In this document: piece by piece, positions 1 to 11,000 of the stretch | Layout: each line of letters opens with the position of its first letter | Position numbering within the stretch: position 1 is the first letter of the stretch | The notes under the pieces: model-generated | What the model was told of the DNA's origin: nothing | What the model saw: only the letters and a program-made list of their open reading frames with translations | The model's database searches: none | Source: Paenibacillus alvei DSM 29 | GTDB taxonomy: Bacteria > Bacillota > Bacilli > Paenibacillales > Paenibacillaceae | DNA: 64,000 nt | Direction of reading: 5' to 3' | NCBI RefSeq assembly: GCF_000293805.1 | Contig: NZ_AMBZ01000003.1 | Coordinates: forward strand, 310,001-374,000 | Translations under genes and position numbers: made by a program

Positions 1-3000
1 GCAGTTGCGGTCGTGTGCGAGGACGACCTGCTTCGATATGGAGAGTTGAATGCGAAGGCAAATCGGCTTGCCCATTACCTTATTTCTTACGGCGTCGGGC
101 CCGATCGTATTGTGGCGCTTTCTCTCCCACGCTCGCTGGATGCGGTCATTGCCATATTGGCTATCCATAAGACAGGAGCCGCTTATTTGCCGCTTGATCC
201 GGACTATCCGTTCGAACGGCTTGCCTATATGCTGGAGGACGCCGATCCAATCTGTCTGATTGCGACGAAGGAGACGTCCGCGAGCTTGCCCCCTTGCAAC
301 AGGAAGACCATCGTGCTGGATGAATCGGCAACCGTAGACGCCCTGGTGCAATCACCTGCTCACAATCCTACAGATGAGGATAGGATCAGGGCAATCTCAG
401 CATCGCACATTTCATATGTCATTTACACTTCCGGCTCTACTGGGAAGCCGAAGGGGGTCATGCTTACATTTGGCGGCTTGGCGAATCTGCTGCATGACAT
501 GAAGGTTCGGTTGGCGCTGAGCGAACAGGATCGAATGCTGTCCGTCACTACGATATCATTTGATATATCCGTAATGGAACTGCTGCTGCCGCTTATATCC
601 GGATCCGCACTCGACATTGCCCGCAAGGAAACGATTCTGGATCCGTCCGCACTGGCAAGCCGCATTGCGGCAACAGGCGCGACGATCATGCAGGCGACGC
701 CGACGCTGTGGCAGGCGCTTGCCGACAGCAAGCCGGAACGATTCGCCGGGCTCAAGATGATTTCGGGCGGAGAGGCGATACCGCTCGCGCTGAAGCTGGC
801 GCTGCAGGAGTTGAACGGCGAGGTCAACAATCAATATGGCCCGACGGAGACGACGATTTATTCGACCGCGGGGCTGCTTGATCATAGTCCAACGAACAAG
901 CCGTCTATCGGACGGCCAATTCGGAATACAAGGCTGTATGTGCTCGACAGTTCGTTGGAGCCAGTGCCTCCTGGGGTAGCGGGAGAACTGTATATTGCAG
1001 GCGCCGGGCTTGCGCGCGGATACTTGGGACGTGCGGATTTGACTGCTGAGCGCTTCATTGCCGATCCATTCGGACCTCCTGGTACTCGAATGTATCGAAC
1101 AGGAGATATGGTGCGTTGGTTGGCAGACGGCACGATCGATTATTTGGGACGCACGGATCAGCAAGTGAAGCTGCGCGGATTCCGGATCGAAACCGGTGAA
1201 ATAGAGGCGCTGCTGGATGCCCATCCTGACATATCGCAAGCAGCGGTTACGCTTTACGAGGATTATGCGGGTGAACGACGGTTGGCAGCTTATGTGGTTC
1301 CATCATCATCGTCAGGACTTGAACCTGAGGAACTGCGTCAATATGCAGCACGGAAGCTTCCGGATTACATGGTTCCGTTTGCTTTCGTTGTTCTTGATGC
1401 TATGCCGCTTACGCCGAATCGCAAAATTGACCGCAAAGCTCTGCCTGCGCCAGAGCGCGCTGCCGCAGCAGCGGGTCGCGAACCGCGTACACCGCAAGAG
1501 GAAATCATATGCGCCCTGTTCGCAGAAGTGCTGGGTCTTGCCCGCGTAAGCATCGATGATGATTTCTTCGCTCTAGGCGGTCATTCCTTGCTCGCGGGAC
1601 GGGTTATGGTGCGTGTGCGAGAGGCATTCGGCGTTGAGATGAATATCGGAAGCCTGTTCGAAGCGCCTACCGCAGCGTCTCTTGTGCGGCGTCTCGAACC
1701 TGCACAGGAGCAAAGACCAGCCATTCGCGCGAGCTTAGGCAAGCGGCCTGAGCGGCTGCCGCTTTCTTTTGCCCAACAGCGACTATGGTTTCTGTACCGG
1801 CTAGAGGGGGCAACGCCTACTTACAATATTCCGCTCGTTGCCCGAATGTCGGGCGAGTTGAATGTCGAGGCGCTGCAGGCAGCTGTTTTTGATGTGGTGG
1901 ATCGCCATGAGACACTGCGCACGATTTTTCCGGATGAGAATGGCACTTCAAGTCAAGTGATACAACATTCCAAGGATGTACAAATACCGTTCCATGTGCT
2001 GGACGTAAGTGAGCAGGATCTGCACGACAAGCTAGAGGAAGCAGCACGATATAGCTTCCGTCTTTCGGAGGAGCCGTCGCTGCGGGTTCACTTGTTCCGG
2101 ACGGGGGCGAAGGAGCAGGTGCTCTTGTTGTTGCTGCATCATATTGCAGGCGATGGTTGGTCGCTCACGCCGTTGACTCGTGATTTGTCGATTGCTTACG
2201 AGGCGCGTTGCCGGGGCGAGGCGCCTGCGTGGACACGACTTCCCGTCCAATATGCTGATTATGCGCTGTGGCAGGAACGGCTGCTTGGAAGCGCTGATCA
2301 AGCGGACAGTCTTATCGCGCGCCAGCTCGATTACTGGACGGAAGCTCTGAAGGGATTGTCAGAGGAGCTGGAGTTGCCTACGGATTATCCGAGACCTCCG
2401 GCCGCCAGTCATAAGGGAGGCACCGTCGGGCTGCAAATTGATTCTGTTCTGCATGGTCGGCTGACAGAGCTTGCACGAGGCAATCGGGCCAGCTTGTTCA
2501 TGGTGCTGCAGGCTGCGTTGGCCGTGTTGTTCACCCGACTTGGAGCGGGCAATGATATTCCGCTTGGAAGCCCGATCTCAGGCCGTAACGATGATGCGCT
2601 TGACGGTTTGATCGGTCTGTTCATTAATACACTTGTCATTCGCACCGACACGTCGGGCAATCCAGGCTTCGAAGAGCTGCTGTCCAGGGTGCGCAAGGTC
2701 AGTTTGGAGGCGTATGAGCATCAGGATGTGCCTTTCGAGCGCCTTGTTGAAATACTGAATCCGATTCGTTCGCGTGCGAGGCATCCGCTTTTCCAAATCA
2801 TGCTGGTGCTGCAAAATACGCCGGAGGCGTCGCTGCAATTCCCAGGATTATCGTCAAGCCTGCAGATTAAGAGCGTGGATACGGCGAAGTTCGATTTGAC
2901 TTGGGAACTGAACGAGCGCCGCAATGCAGATGGAGCGCCAGATGGTCTGGATGGGATTGTAGAGTTCAGCGCAGACCTGTTCAAGCGTGATACGGTTGAG

Positions 3001-5793
3001 ATGCTCGCAGCGCGTTATGTGCGCATATTGGAAAGCATCGCCTTAGAACCAAGCAAGCCGATTGGAGAAATCGATATATTATTGCCTGAGGAGCGGAACG
3101 ATCTAGCGAAGGATTGGCTGGCATGGAGTTCAACTGTCCCCCATGCTGAGCAGGCCACGATTCCGCAATTGTTTGAAGCGCAGGCAGTTCGTTCGCCGCA
3201 GGCCATTGCTGTCGTCCATGAAGGCGCGGCAATAACATATGAACAATTGAATAAGCGGGCAAATCGCTTGGCACATCTGTTGATGGAGCACAGGGTTGGG
3301 CCTGAGCATATTGTGGCGCTCGGATTGCCAAGGTCGATGGAAATGATCGTCGGCGTATTGGCTGTATTAAAGGCAGGAGCAGCCTACTTGCCGCTTGATC
3401 CTGATTATCCCGCGGAGCGGCTTGCCTATATGCTGGAGGATGCAGGCCCTGTATGTATTGTCACGGATCGTCGTACGATTGAAAAGCTCCCGGATGGGGG
3501 AATGGGGGCTGTGCCGCGCATCTTACTGGATGATCCAGAAGTGATGCGCCAGTTAGCAAGCTGTTCCGAATCTGATCCTATAGAGCAGATGTGCAGGCGC
3601 AAGCTCTCTCCTTACAGTCCGGCTTATATCATTTATACGTCCGGCTCGACGGGCAAGCCGAAGGGTGTGCTTATTCCGCACCAAAACGTGGTAAGGCTAT
3701 TCTCCGCAACCGAGCATTGGTTCCATTTCGGCGCCGATGATGTCTGGACATTGTTCCATTCTTATGCTTTCGACTTCTCGGTATGGGAAATATGGGGCGC
3801 GCTGCTGCATGGCGGCCGACTCGTCATTGTCCCTCACGCTGTCAGCAGATCGCCAGAGGAGTTCCTGGGTCTGCTTGTGCAAGAAGGGGTAACGGTTCTG
3901 AATCAGACGCCGTCTGCTTTCTATCAACTCATGCAGGCGGACAGGGAGCATCCGAACCTCGGGCAAGCGCTGTCTCTGCGCTATATCGTCTTCGGAGGAG
4001 AAGCGCTGGAGCTAGGCCGTCTGAGAGACTGGTACGAACGGCATGCGGATGATGCGCCGCGGCTTATTAATATGTACGGGATTACGGAGACGACAGTTCA
4101 TGTCAGCTTCAATGAGCTGAATCGCAATAGCGACGTTCCGGGAGCATCCAGCCTTATCGGCGGATCGATTCCGGATTTGAGGGTGTATGTGCTGGATGAT
4201 GCACTGCAGCCTGTACCGTATGGCGTAACAGGAGAAATGTACGTATCCGGAGCAGGCTTGGCGCGCGGCTATTGGGGCCGGCCGGGCTTGACGGCGGAGC
4301 GGTTCGTGGCCGATCCATTTGGCCCGCCTGGAAGCAGAATGTACCGCACTGGAGACCTGGCGAAGCGTGTGATTGGTGGAGGACTGGATTATTTGGGCCG
4401 TGCCGATCATCAGGTGAAAATTCGCGGCTTCCGCATCGAGCTGGGCGAGATTCAAGCCGTGCTTGCCAAACATCCAAGCGTAGCGCAGGCGGCGGTCATT
4501 GTGCGGGAGGACAACCCAGGTGACAAGCGGCTTGCGGCTTATGTGGTTCCTGCTGCAAATGCTCCTTGGGACGCGGTGGAGCTGCGCCGACATGCGGCTT
4601 CTATGCTTCCCGATTATATGGTGCCATCAGCCATCATTGGGCTTGATGCATTGCCGCTCACGCCGAATGGCAAGCTGGATCGCAAGGCGCTTCCGGCGCC
4701 TGATATTGTCCTTGATGCAGATGGACGCAATCCGAGAACGCCGCATGAAGAGGTGCTCTGCGATTTGTTCGCCGAAGTGCTGGGCCTTCGCCGCGTCGGG
4801 ATCGATGACAGCTTTTTCGAGCTGGGAGGACATTCACTGCTTGCGGTTCGGCTTATCAGCCGCATCCGCGAAGCGCTTGGGCGAGAGCTTAGCATTGCGG
4901 TATTGTTTGAGGCGCCAACCGTGTCTGGACTCACCGAGCGAATGGAGCTGGATCGGGACAGCGGGAACAGTGCGCTCCAAGTGCTTCTGCCGCTGCGGAC
5001 GCATGGCGAAGAGATTCCGCTGTTCTGCGTCCATCCGGCAGGTGGCTTAAGCTGGTGCTATGCCGGATTAATGAAGCATCTTGGTGTGAATTATCCAATT
5101 TACGGCTTGCAGGCACGTGGAATTGCGCAGGCTGAGAAGCTTCCGCAGACACTGGACGAGATGACGGCTGATTATATTCGCCACATTCGCCTGATTCAAC
5201 CGCAGGGACCGTACCGCTTGCTGGGCTGGTCGCTGGGCGGCAATGTTGCGCATGCGATGGCCGTGCAACTGCAAGAGGAAGGGGAAGAGGTTGCGTTTCT
5301 GGCGATGCTGGACGCCTATCCGAGCCACTACTTGCCGATTCGGGGGGAACCGGATGAGGAGGAGGCGCTGACCGCCCTGCTTGCCTTGGGAGGCTATGAC
5401 CGCGACAGTATCGGCGATGAGCCGCTGACGATTGCAAGCGCAATCCGCATTTTGCGCAGCGACAGCAGTGCCTTGGCTACACTGGATGAAGCGACGATTA
5501 TGAATTTGAAGGTTACGTATGAGAATTCGGTTCGCCTGTTAGGTGCTTATGTGCCAAGAAGGTACGAGGGAGATCTGTTGTTTTTCCGCTCGACGATCAT
5601 TCCAGATTGGTTCGATCCAATTGAGCCGGAGATGTGGATTCCTTATGTGGGCGGCCGTATCGAACGCCATGATATTGCATGCCGGCATAAAGACCTATGC
5701 CAACCAGGGCCTCTAGCTGAAATTGGGGCGAGCATCCTAGAGAAGCTTCGAAATGCGAGCAGTAGGAAGGACGTTTCTGAAATGCATGTGTAG
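1..5793 (+). CDS. dhbF: DhbF-like catecholate siderophore NRPS, 3' part (A-PCP-C-A-PCP-TE), 5' end outside window
   Basis: The reading frame is open from base 1 and enters inside an adenylation domain, so the true start lies to the left. Domains by residue from base 1: A1 to about 500, PCP1 with phosphopantetheine Ser near 529 (GGHSLL), condensation domain about 585-1000 with HHIAGDG at 713-719, A2 about 1040-1555, PCP2 with Ser near 1612, thioesterase from about 1660 with GWSLGG (Ser near 1744), a later LDAYP Asp and an HKDLCQP His. Aligning A2 to the GrsA pocket by eye gives DFWNVGMVHK, nearly the textbook Thr code. A1 gives DIMQIGQIYK, closest to the Gly code of DhbF (DILQLGLIWK). Gly-Thr-TE is the order of bacillibactin DhbF. 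Paenibactin uses Ala in the Gly position, so A1 could be Gly or Ala. The TE would trimerise and cyclise the Thr ester. MbtH and an exporter follow. Confidence 0.88.
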   Translation, partial: AVAVVCEDDLLRYGELNAKANRLAHYLISYGVGPDRIVALSLPRSLDAVIAILAIHKTGAAYLPLDPDYPFERLAYMLEDADPICLIATKETSASLPPCNRKTIVLDESATVDALVQSPAHNPTDEDRIRAISASHISYVIYTSGSTGKPKGVMLTFGGLANLLHDMKVRLALSEQDRMLSVTTISFDISVMELLLPLISGSALDIARKETILDPSALASRIAATGATIMQATPTLWQALADSKPERFAGLKMISGGEAIPLALKLALQELNGEVNNQYGPTETTIYSTAGLLDHSPTNKPSIGRPIRNTRLYVLDSSLEPVPPGVAGELYIAGAGLARGYLGRADLTAERFIADPFGPPGTRMYRTGDMVRWLADGTIDYLGRTDQQVKLRGFRIETGEIEALLDAHPDISQAAVTLYEDYAGERRLAAYVVPSSSSGLEPEELRQYAARKLPDYMVPFAFVVLDAMPLTPNRKIDRKALPAPERAAAAAGREPRTPQEEIICALFAEVLGLARVSIDDDFFALGGHSLLAGRVMVRVREAFGVEMNIGSLFEAPTAASLVRRLEPAQEQRPAIRASLGKRPERLPLSFAQQRLWFLYRLEGATPTYNIPLVARMSGELNVEALQAAVFDVVDRHETLRTIFPDENGTSSQVIQHSKDVQIPFHVLDVSEQDLHDKLEEAARYSFRLSEEPSLRVHLFRTGAKEQVLLLLLHHIAGDGWSLTPLTRDLSIAYEARCRGEAPAWTRLPVQYADYALWQERLLGSADQADSLIARQLDYWTEALKGLSEELELPTDYPRPPAASHKGGTVGLQIDSVLHGRLTELARGNRASLFMVLQAALAVLFTRLGAGNDIPLGSPISGRNDDALDGLIGLFINTLVIRTDTSGNPGFEELLSRVRKVSLEAYEHQDVPFERLVEILNPIRSRARHPLFQIMLVLQNTPEASLQFPGLSSSLQIKSVDTAKFDLTWELNERRNADGAPDGLDGIVEFSADLFKRDTVEMLAARYVRILESIALEPSKPIGEIDILLPEERNDLAKDWLAWSSTVPHAEQATIPQLFEAQAVRSPQAIAVVHEGAAITYEQLNKRANRLAHLLMEHRVGPEHIVALGLPRSMEMIVGVLAVLKAGAAYLPLDPDYPAERLAYMLEDAGPVCIVTDRRTIEKLPDGGMGAVPRILLDDPEVMRQLASCSESDPIEQMCRRKLSPYSPAYIIYTSGSTGKPKGVLIPHQNVVRLFSATEHWFHFGADDVWTLFHSYAFDFSVWEIWGALLHGGRLVIVPHAVSRSPEEFLGLLVQEGVTVLNQTPSAFYQLMQADREHPNLGQALSLRYIVFGGEALELGRLRDWYERHADDAPRLINMYGITETTVHVSFNELNRNSDVPGASSLIGGSIPDLRVYVLDDALQPVPYGVTGEMYVSGAGLARGYWGRPGLTAERFVADPFGPPGSRMYRTGDLAKRVIGGGLDYLGRADHQVKIRGFRIELGEIQAVLAKHPSVAQAAVIVREDNPGDKRLAAYVVPAANAPWDAVELRRHAASMLPDYMVPSAIIGLDALPLTPNGKLDRKALPAPDIVLDADGRNPRTPHEEVLCDLFAEVLGLRRVGIDDSFFELGGHSLLAVRLISRIREALGRELSIAVLFEAPTVSGLTERMELDRDSGNSALQVLLPLRTHGEEIPLFCVHPAGGLSWCYAGLMKHLGVNYPIYGLQARGIAQAEKLPQTLDEMTADYIRHIRLIQPQGPYRLLGWSLGGNVAHAMAVQLQEEGEEVAFLAMLDAYPSHYLPIRGEPDEEEALTALLALGGYDRDSIGDEPLTIASAIRILRSDSSALATLDEATIMNLKVTYENSVRLLGAYVPRRYEGDLLFFRSTIIPDWFDPIEPEMWIPYVGGRIERHDIACRHKDLCQPGPLAEIGASILEKLRNASSRKDVSEMHV

Positions 5794-6015
5794 GTATCCT
5801 CTGTATCCTCAATTCTTAGGAGACCATCCTTCTTTTGCAGTGATAGTCGAGCAATTTAAGGGGAGAAGGGGAACAAGGGATCAATAGTTGCAACAAAATG
5901 CCTAATTATTTTCAATGAGCAGTGTCTGCATATGGCCAGGGTAGTCGGCTTGGCAATGAAGATCTTACCCGAACTGATTTGCAAGCCGACAGGCCAACTG
6001 AAATTAATCAGAAAT

Positions 6016-6066
6016 CCATTTTTCAGATTCAAATTTAAAAATTCGAAATCTGAGTCTGAAAAATGG
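6016..6066. repeat. Inverted repeat in the NRPS-mbtH spacer
   Basis: The 349-base spacer between the NRPS stop and the MbtH start is AT-rich and holds no credible gene. It contains perfect 12-base arms, CCATTTTTCAGA at 6016-6027 and TCTGAAAAATGG at 6055-6066, with further partial pairing inside. The rest of the spacer repeats variants of AAATCTGAA. No T-run follows, so this is not a standard terminator. It may be an mRNA structure or a decayed element. I saw no convincing Fur box here. Confidence 0.5.
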
Positions 6067-6142
6067 GAAACCAGAATCCGAAATCTAAAATCCAAATCTG
6101 AAATTCACATGAAACCTACATATGAAGGGGAGAGGTTGCAGA

Positions 6143-6370
6143 ATGGCAAATCCTTTTGAACAAGCAGATGGCTCGTTTTTGGTTCTTCGAAATGATGAGG
6201 AGCAATATTCGCTTTGGCCGGCTTTCGCAGCCGTACCTGAGGGCTGGAGCAGGGTTCTTGGCCCCGCTTCTCGGGAAGAGAGCATCGAATATATTAATTT
6301 GCATTGGATAGATATGAGGCCTCGAAGCTTGGTGGCGTCAGTGGCATCCGTGCCGGTAGAGGCTCAATGA
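6143..6370 (+). CDS. MbtH-like NRPS accessory protein
   Basis: A 75-residue protein of the MbtH/YbdZ family. Family hallmarks are visible: an N-terminal NPFEQADG, then SLWPAF, a P-x-GW, and the C-terminal W-x-DMRPRSL. MbtH proteins bind adenylation domains and are needed for their folding or activity, so the expected partner is the NRPS just upstream. The start at 6143 is chosen because AGGGGAGAGG lies 8 bases before it; the in-frame ATG at 6122 lacks a site. The stop overlaps the start of the MFS gene by four bases (ATGA), implying translational coupling. Confidence 0.9.
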   Translation: MANPFEQADGSFLVLRNDEEQYSLWPAFAAVPEGWSRVLGPASREESIEYINLHWIDMRPRSLVASVASVPVEAQ

Positions 6371-7835
6371 GCAGGCGCTTGGATCCGAAAAAAGCAGTGT
6401 GCATCGTGTACGTGGCAGCCATGTTCGTGGTTGCCATGGATGCGACCATCCTCAACGTTGCGTTGAAAACGATTAGCGACGAGTTTCACATTCCGCCAGC
6501 CGCATCGGGAGCGCTTAACGTAGGATACTTGGTAAGCATTGCGATAGTACTTCCGCTGGCAGGCTGGCTGGGAGACAGATGGGGCACCAAGCGCATCTTC
6601 TTGCTTGCACTTGCGATATTTACTGGTGCGTCGGTGCTGTGTGGAACGGCTGCAGATGTATACTCCCTGATCTTCTACCGCATTCTGCAGGGGATTGGGG
6701 GAGGTTTAATTACTCCACTCGGAATGGCGATGCTGTTTCGGACATTCCCTCCCCAGGAGCGGGCGAAAATCTCGCGGTCGCTCGTGCTTCCAATCGCAAT
6801 TGCACCCGCAGTGGGGCCAATCCTGAGCGGTGTTATGGTCGAACACCTTTCATGGCGCTGGATTTTTATGTGAATTTGCCGCTTGGAATTGCTGCTTTGC
6901 TGCTTGGCCTTTTGTACTTGCAGGAGCACAAAGAGCCGGAGGCGGGCCGTCTGGATGTTCCGGGCGTCCTGTTGTCGGCACCGGGGCTCGGACTGGTGAT
7001 GTATGCGCTTAGCCAAGGTCCGCTGCAGGGCTGGAATTCACTTGTAATAACCGTTGCGGGCAGTGTGGGAACGGTGCTGCTGGCAGGACTGGTTTTCGTT
7101 GAATTGCGAGTACAGCAGCCGTTGCTGGATCTAAGGCTCTTGCAAGACCGCTTGTTCCGGACGGCAGGACTTGTCGCCATGTGTTCCGCTGCGGGATTGC
7201 TCGGCATGCTGTATGTATTTCCGCTCATGTATCAGCATGCGCTGCAAGCATCGGCCTTAGATGCCGGCTTGACGACTTTCCCCGAGGCATTGGGACTTAT
7301 GGTGTCCTCGCAGCTTGTACCACGCTTCTATCCAAGGTACGGACCCAAGCGAATTATTATTGTCGGACTGCTCTGCACATCGGCGATCTTCGTACTGCTA
7401 AGCATGGTTGGGGCGGGGACGAGCCCATGGCTCATACGAAGCATGCTGTTCGCGGTTGGCCTGTGCTTAGGACATACAGTCGGAGCCCTTCAGATCGCGG
7501 CCTTCTCCAACGTACCTCCAGCCTCGATGGGGCGCGCTACCACTTGGTTCGCAGTTCAAAACAGGCTAGGACCGGCCATAGGAATGGCCGTATTGTCCGC
7601 CATCATGGCTGCAATGGCAAGCGGGCAAGTGATGAACGGAGCTGTAGATGCTGCTCATGCTGGACAGCTTGAAATGAATCTTTTCGCTTACCGTACTGCC
7701 CTGATCGGTGCAGCTGTATTTTTGCTCCTTGGCTTATGTGCCGCCTTCCGAATCCAGGACAGCGACGCCGCCACGACCATGAAATCTCGGCAATCTTCCA
7801 TTCCTGCGACGAAGCCTGTAAAGGCTGAAGGATAG
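6367..7835 (+). pseudogene. DHA2-family MFS exporter, split by a one-base frameshift
   Basis: Start ATG overlaps the mbtH stop. The first 168 codons encode an MFS N-half with DATILNVAL in TM1 and the TM2-TM3 loop motif GWLGDRWGTKR; this frame stops at 6871-6873. Homology continues in another frame from about 6864 (YVNLPLGIAALLL) to 7835, giving about 490 residues and probably 14 membrane segments, as in EmrB/QacA relatives. Adding one T to the five-T run at 6863-6867 restores a single frame (WRWIFYVNLP). From its place after the NRPS and mbtH genes, I infer siderophore export. The break could be a real mutation, but it matches five other homopolymer breaks in this window, so a sequencing deletion is more likely. 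Function would then be intact. Confidence 0.8.
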
Positions 7836-7916
7836 AGGATAAAAGATCACGTATCTATGCCCAAATATTAGAATTTAATGCTTCAATATTCTATCTTTAT
7901 TACAGAGATAGTCTGT

Positions 7917-8093
7917 TTTTCCCAACCGTCGTGGATAAGTGATAGAGGCAATATCCAAGTACAGTAAAGGTTTAGAACAATTTTGACGAGTTTTCAGAAA
8001 ATTCCGTTTTAGGTTGGGAAAATTATAGTGAAACCCGCGTGGTTGTAGTAAAATTGCTATATTAGTGTTTTGAAAAAGCCTGATTTATCTAGG
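7917..8093 (+). promoter_or_regulatory. Leader of CRISPR array 1
   Basis: AT-rich stretch directly before the first repeat, on the side away from the decayed repeats. It shares several blocks with the leader of array 2: TTTTCCCAACC at 7917-7927, TTGACG at 7983-7988, GGTTGGGAAAA at 8012-8022, then about 70 bases of close similarity up to the first repeat (TGTAGTAAAAT, GAAAAA.CCTGATTT, CTAGG). The two TTTTCCCAACC/GGTTGGGAAAA blocks are inverted copies of each other. TTGACG could be a -35 element, but I see no good -10. In type I systems the leader carries the promoter and the adaptation site. Confidence 0.8.
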
Positions 8094-11000
8094 GTTGAAC
8101 AGTAACATTAGATGTATTGAAATTGAGCTGCCTCCCCTCATTCCGCCGATGATCTTGATGTTGAACAGTAACATTAGATGTATTGAAATTCTTTTTTTTA
8201 TACACTTTCAACAGCCATAAAGAAGTTGAACAGTAACATTAGATGTATTGAAATTTGCTTCCGATATCGTGGTGAAACTTCCGCCACCTAGTTGAACAGT
8301 AACATTAGATGTATTGAAATATAGCAGCCCTATCTATAACGGGTAGGGGCTTGAGCGTTGAACAGTAACATTAGATGTATTGAAATACGGGCTGTAAAAA
8401 GTATACGAATAACTTCGCGCGGTTGAACAGTAACATTAGATGTATTGAAATACACCTACCAAAAAACGCTATCCAGATAACAACGTTGAACAGTAACATT
8501 AGATGTATTGAAATTGCTTAAGCAGCCGCGGACATCTTCTTCTTGAAGATGTTGAACAGTAACATTAGATGTATTGAAATAATCTAGTAAGTTGCAAGCC
8601 CGTTTGGACTTGCTGGAGTTGAACAGTAACATTAGATGTATTGAAATCGTCCCACTGAATAACGCTTCAAAACCAAATCCACTGTTGAACAGTAACATTA
8701 GATGTATTGAAATATAAACGAACGCATTTCCTTAGCATACTCTTCATTCGTTGAACAGTAACATTAGATGTATTGAAATTTCGCTTTAGAAAGACGATCC
8801 TTTTCTCCGCGAAGTGTTGAACAGTAACATTAGATGTATTGAAATGCCCCTCATTCATCCAGTCAGGAAAAACATAGTCATGTTGAACAGTAACATTAGA
8901 TGTATTGAAATACATATTGCCAAAGTGGAAATGGGCAATTTTTTGTTAGTTGAACAGTAACATTAGATGTATTGAAATCGGCTAACCACCCTCCTATTAT
9001 TGCGCAATCATGATGTTGAACAGTAACATTAGATGTATTGAAATTAGCGTTTACCAGAACGAAACTTTAATACAGCTTGGTTGAACAGTAACATTAGATG
9101 TATTGAAATTCCAGATACTAAGTACATAGTTAAAGGTTTAACGCCAGTTGAACAGTAACATTAGATGTATTGAAATTTCTCAAGCGGATTATTAAGCCCA
9201 AGATAGTCAGGCGTTGAACAGTAACATTAGATGTATTGAAATTCGGGTACTTGCACCAACTCTTTTTTTCGTTGTATGTTGAACAGTAACATTAGATGTA
9301 TTGAAATTGAGAGTCGGGAAGTATAGACGCGTCTCCACTGACAGTTGAACAGTAACATTAGATGTATTGAAATAGTTGTGCAATCACAATGCCGTCAAGG
9401 TTTACTCCCGGTTGAACAGTAACATTAGATGTATTGAAATTATAAAGGCATCGCAAGCCAATATTTTAATGAAGAAGTTGAACAGTAACATTAGATGTAT
9501 TGAAATCCTAGCACATAACGGGCAGGAGTAGATGCAAGTCCAGTTGAACAGTAACATTAGATGTATTGAAATTTTCACGTAGCTCTCGCATTCGTTCCGG
9601 TGAAATACGTTGAACAGTAACATTAGATGTATTGAAATAATTCATGATGTTGATGGTGAGTGACATTACCATAAGTTGAACAGTAACATTAGATGTATTG
9701 AAATAGTACGTAAGCAGCATCATAGTCACCATCTTCTTTACGTTGAACAGTAACATTAGATGTATTGAAATTGATGAACATTGGTGTTTTCCGTCCCTGC
9801 CCGTTCGTTGAACAGTAACATTAGATGTATTGAAATAAAAACATACCCGCTAATGTGATACCTTGAATTAGGGTTGAACAGTAACATTAGATGTATTGAA
9901 ATTACCAGCTCGTCCTCGTCGAGTGCATCCATCCAGAGTTGAACAGTAACATTAGATGTATTGAAATTGGGTTTCCCATGGAGAAGACCACCCGGATACG
10001 CATAGTTGAACAGTAACATTAGATGTATTGAAATTAGATTCGTGGCGCTACTGCAAAAGCCTTTGATTTAGTTGAACAGTAACATTAGATGTATTGAAAT
10101 TTTGTGGAAAGTGTATGAAACGCTTTATTAAGATTGAGTTGAACAGTAACATTAGATGTATTGAAATAGTTGATGGGTAAACCTGCCGTTGATAATATCA
10201 TCCGTTGAACAGTAACATTAGATGTATTGAAATAACCTATGTAACGGCTAAAGGGCTTGAATATATCTAGTTGAACAGTAACATTAGATGTATTGAAATT
10301 CGCCATCCGTCATCTGACTATAAAGCTTATTATCGTTGAACAGTAACATTAGATGTATTGAAATTTGAGCCGGTGGACGCGTCGATCGTATTTCCGGAAT
10401 GTTGAACAGTAACATTAGATGTATTGAAATAATGGAGTCAAGCTTTCTTCTCGACCCTGCTTGATAGTTGAACAGTAACATTAGATGTATTGAAATCTGA
10501 TGATCAAGCAACAGTCCAATTGTAGATGGTATGTTGAACAGTAACATTAGATGTATTGAAATTTGGTGTAGACATAGTAGCCTTTTAGGTCGATGTCTGT
10601 TGAACAGTAACATTAGATGTATTGAAATACGCTGCCCCCTCTCTAATCTGTACATGCGTGTACTTGTTGAACAGTAACATTAGATGTATTGAAATTGTCC
10701 GCACTCTGAGCATGTAATATGTCTATTCCTTGTTGAACAGTAACATTAGATGTATTGAAATTGTCCGCACTCTGAGCATGTAATATGTCTATTCCTTGTT
10801 GAACAGTAACATTAGATGTATTGAAATATCCATGGTCGAACCGTGCGGATATGGACAAGGCCGGTTGAACAGTAACATTAGATGTATTGAAATTATGGTA
10901 CGAACCTTGCGAGCAAGTATGCGGAGCTGTTGAACAGTAACATTAGATGTATTGAAATGGGAATAGTGATATCGCTGATCCTTGTGAATCTCCGTTGAAC

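Noticed and set aside
5880..5935. Fur box upstream of mbtH
   Set aside because: The sequence near 5900-5925 has only weak similarity to the 7-1-7 pattern; no good palindrome.
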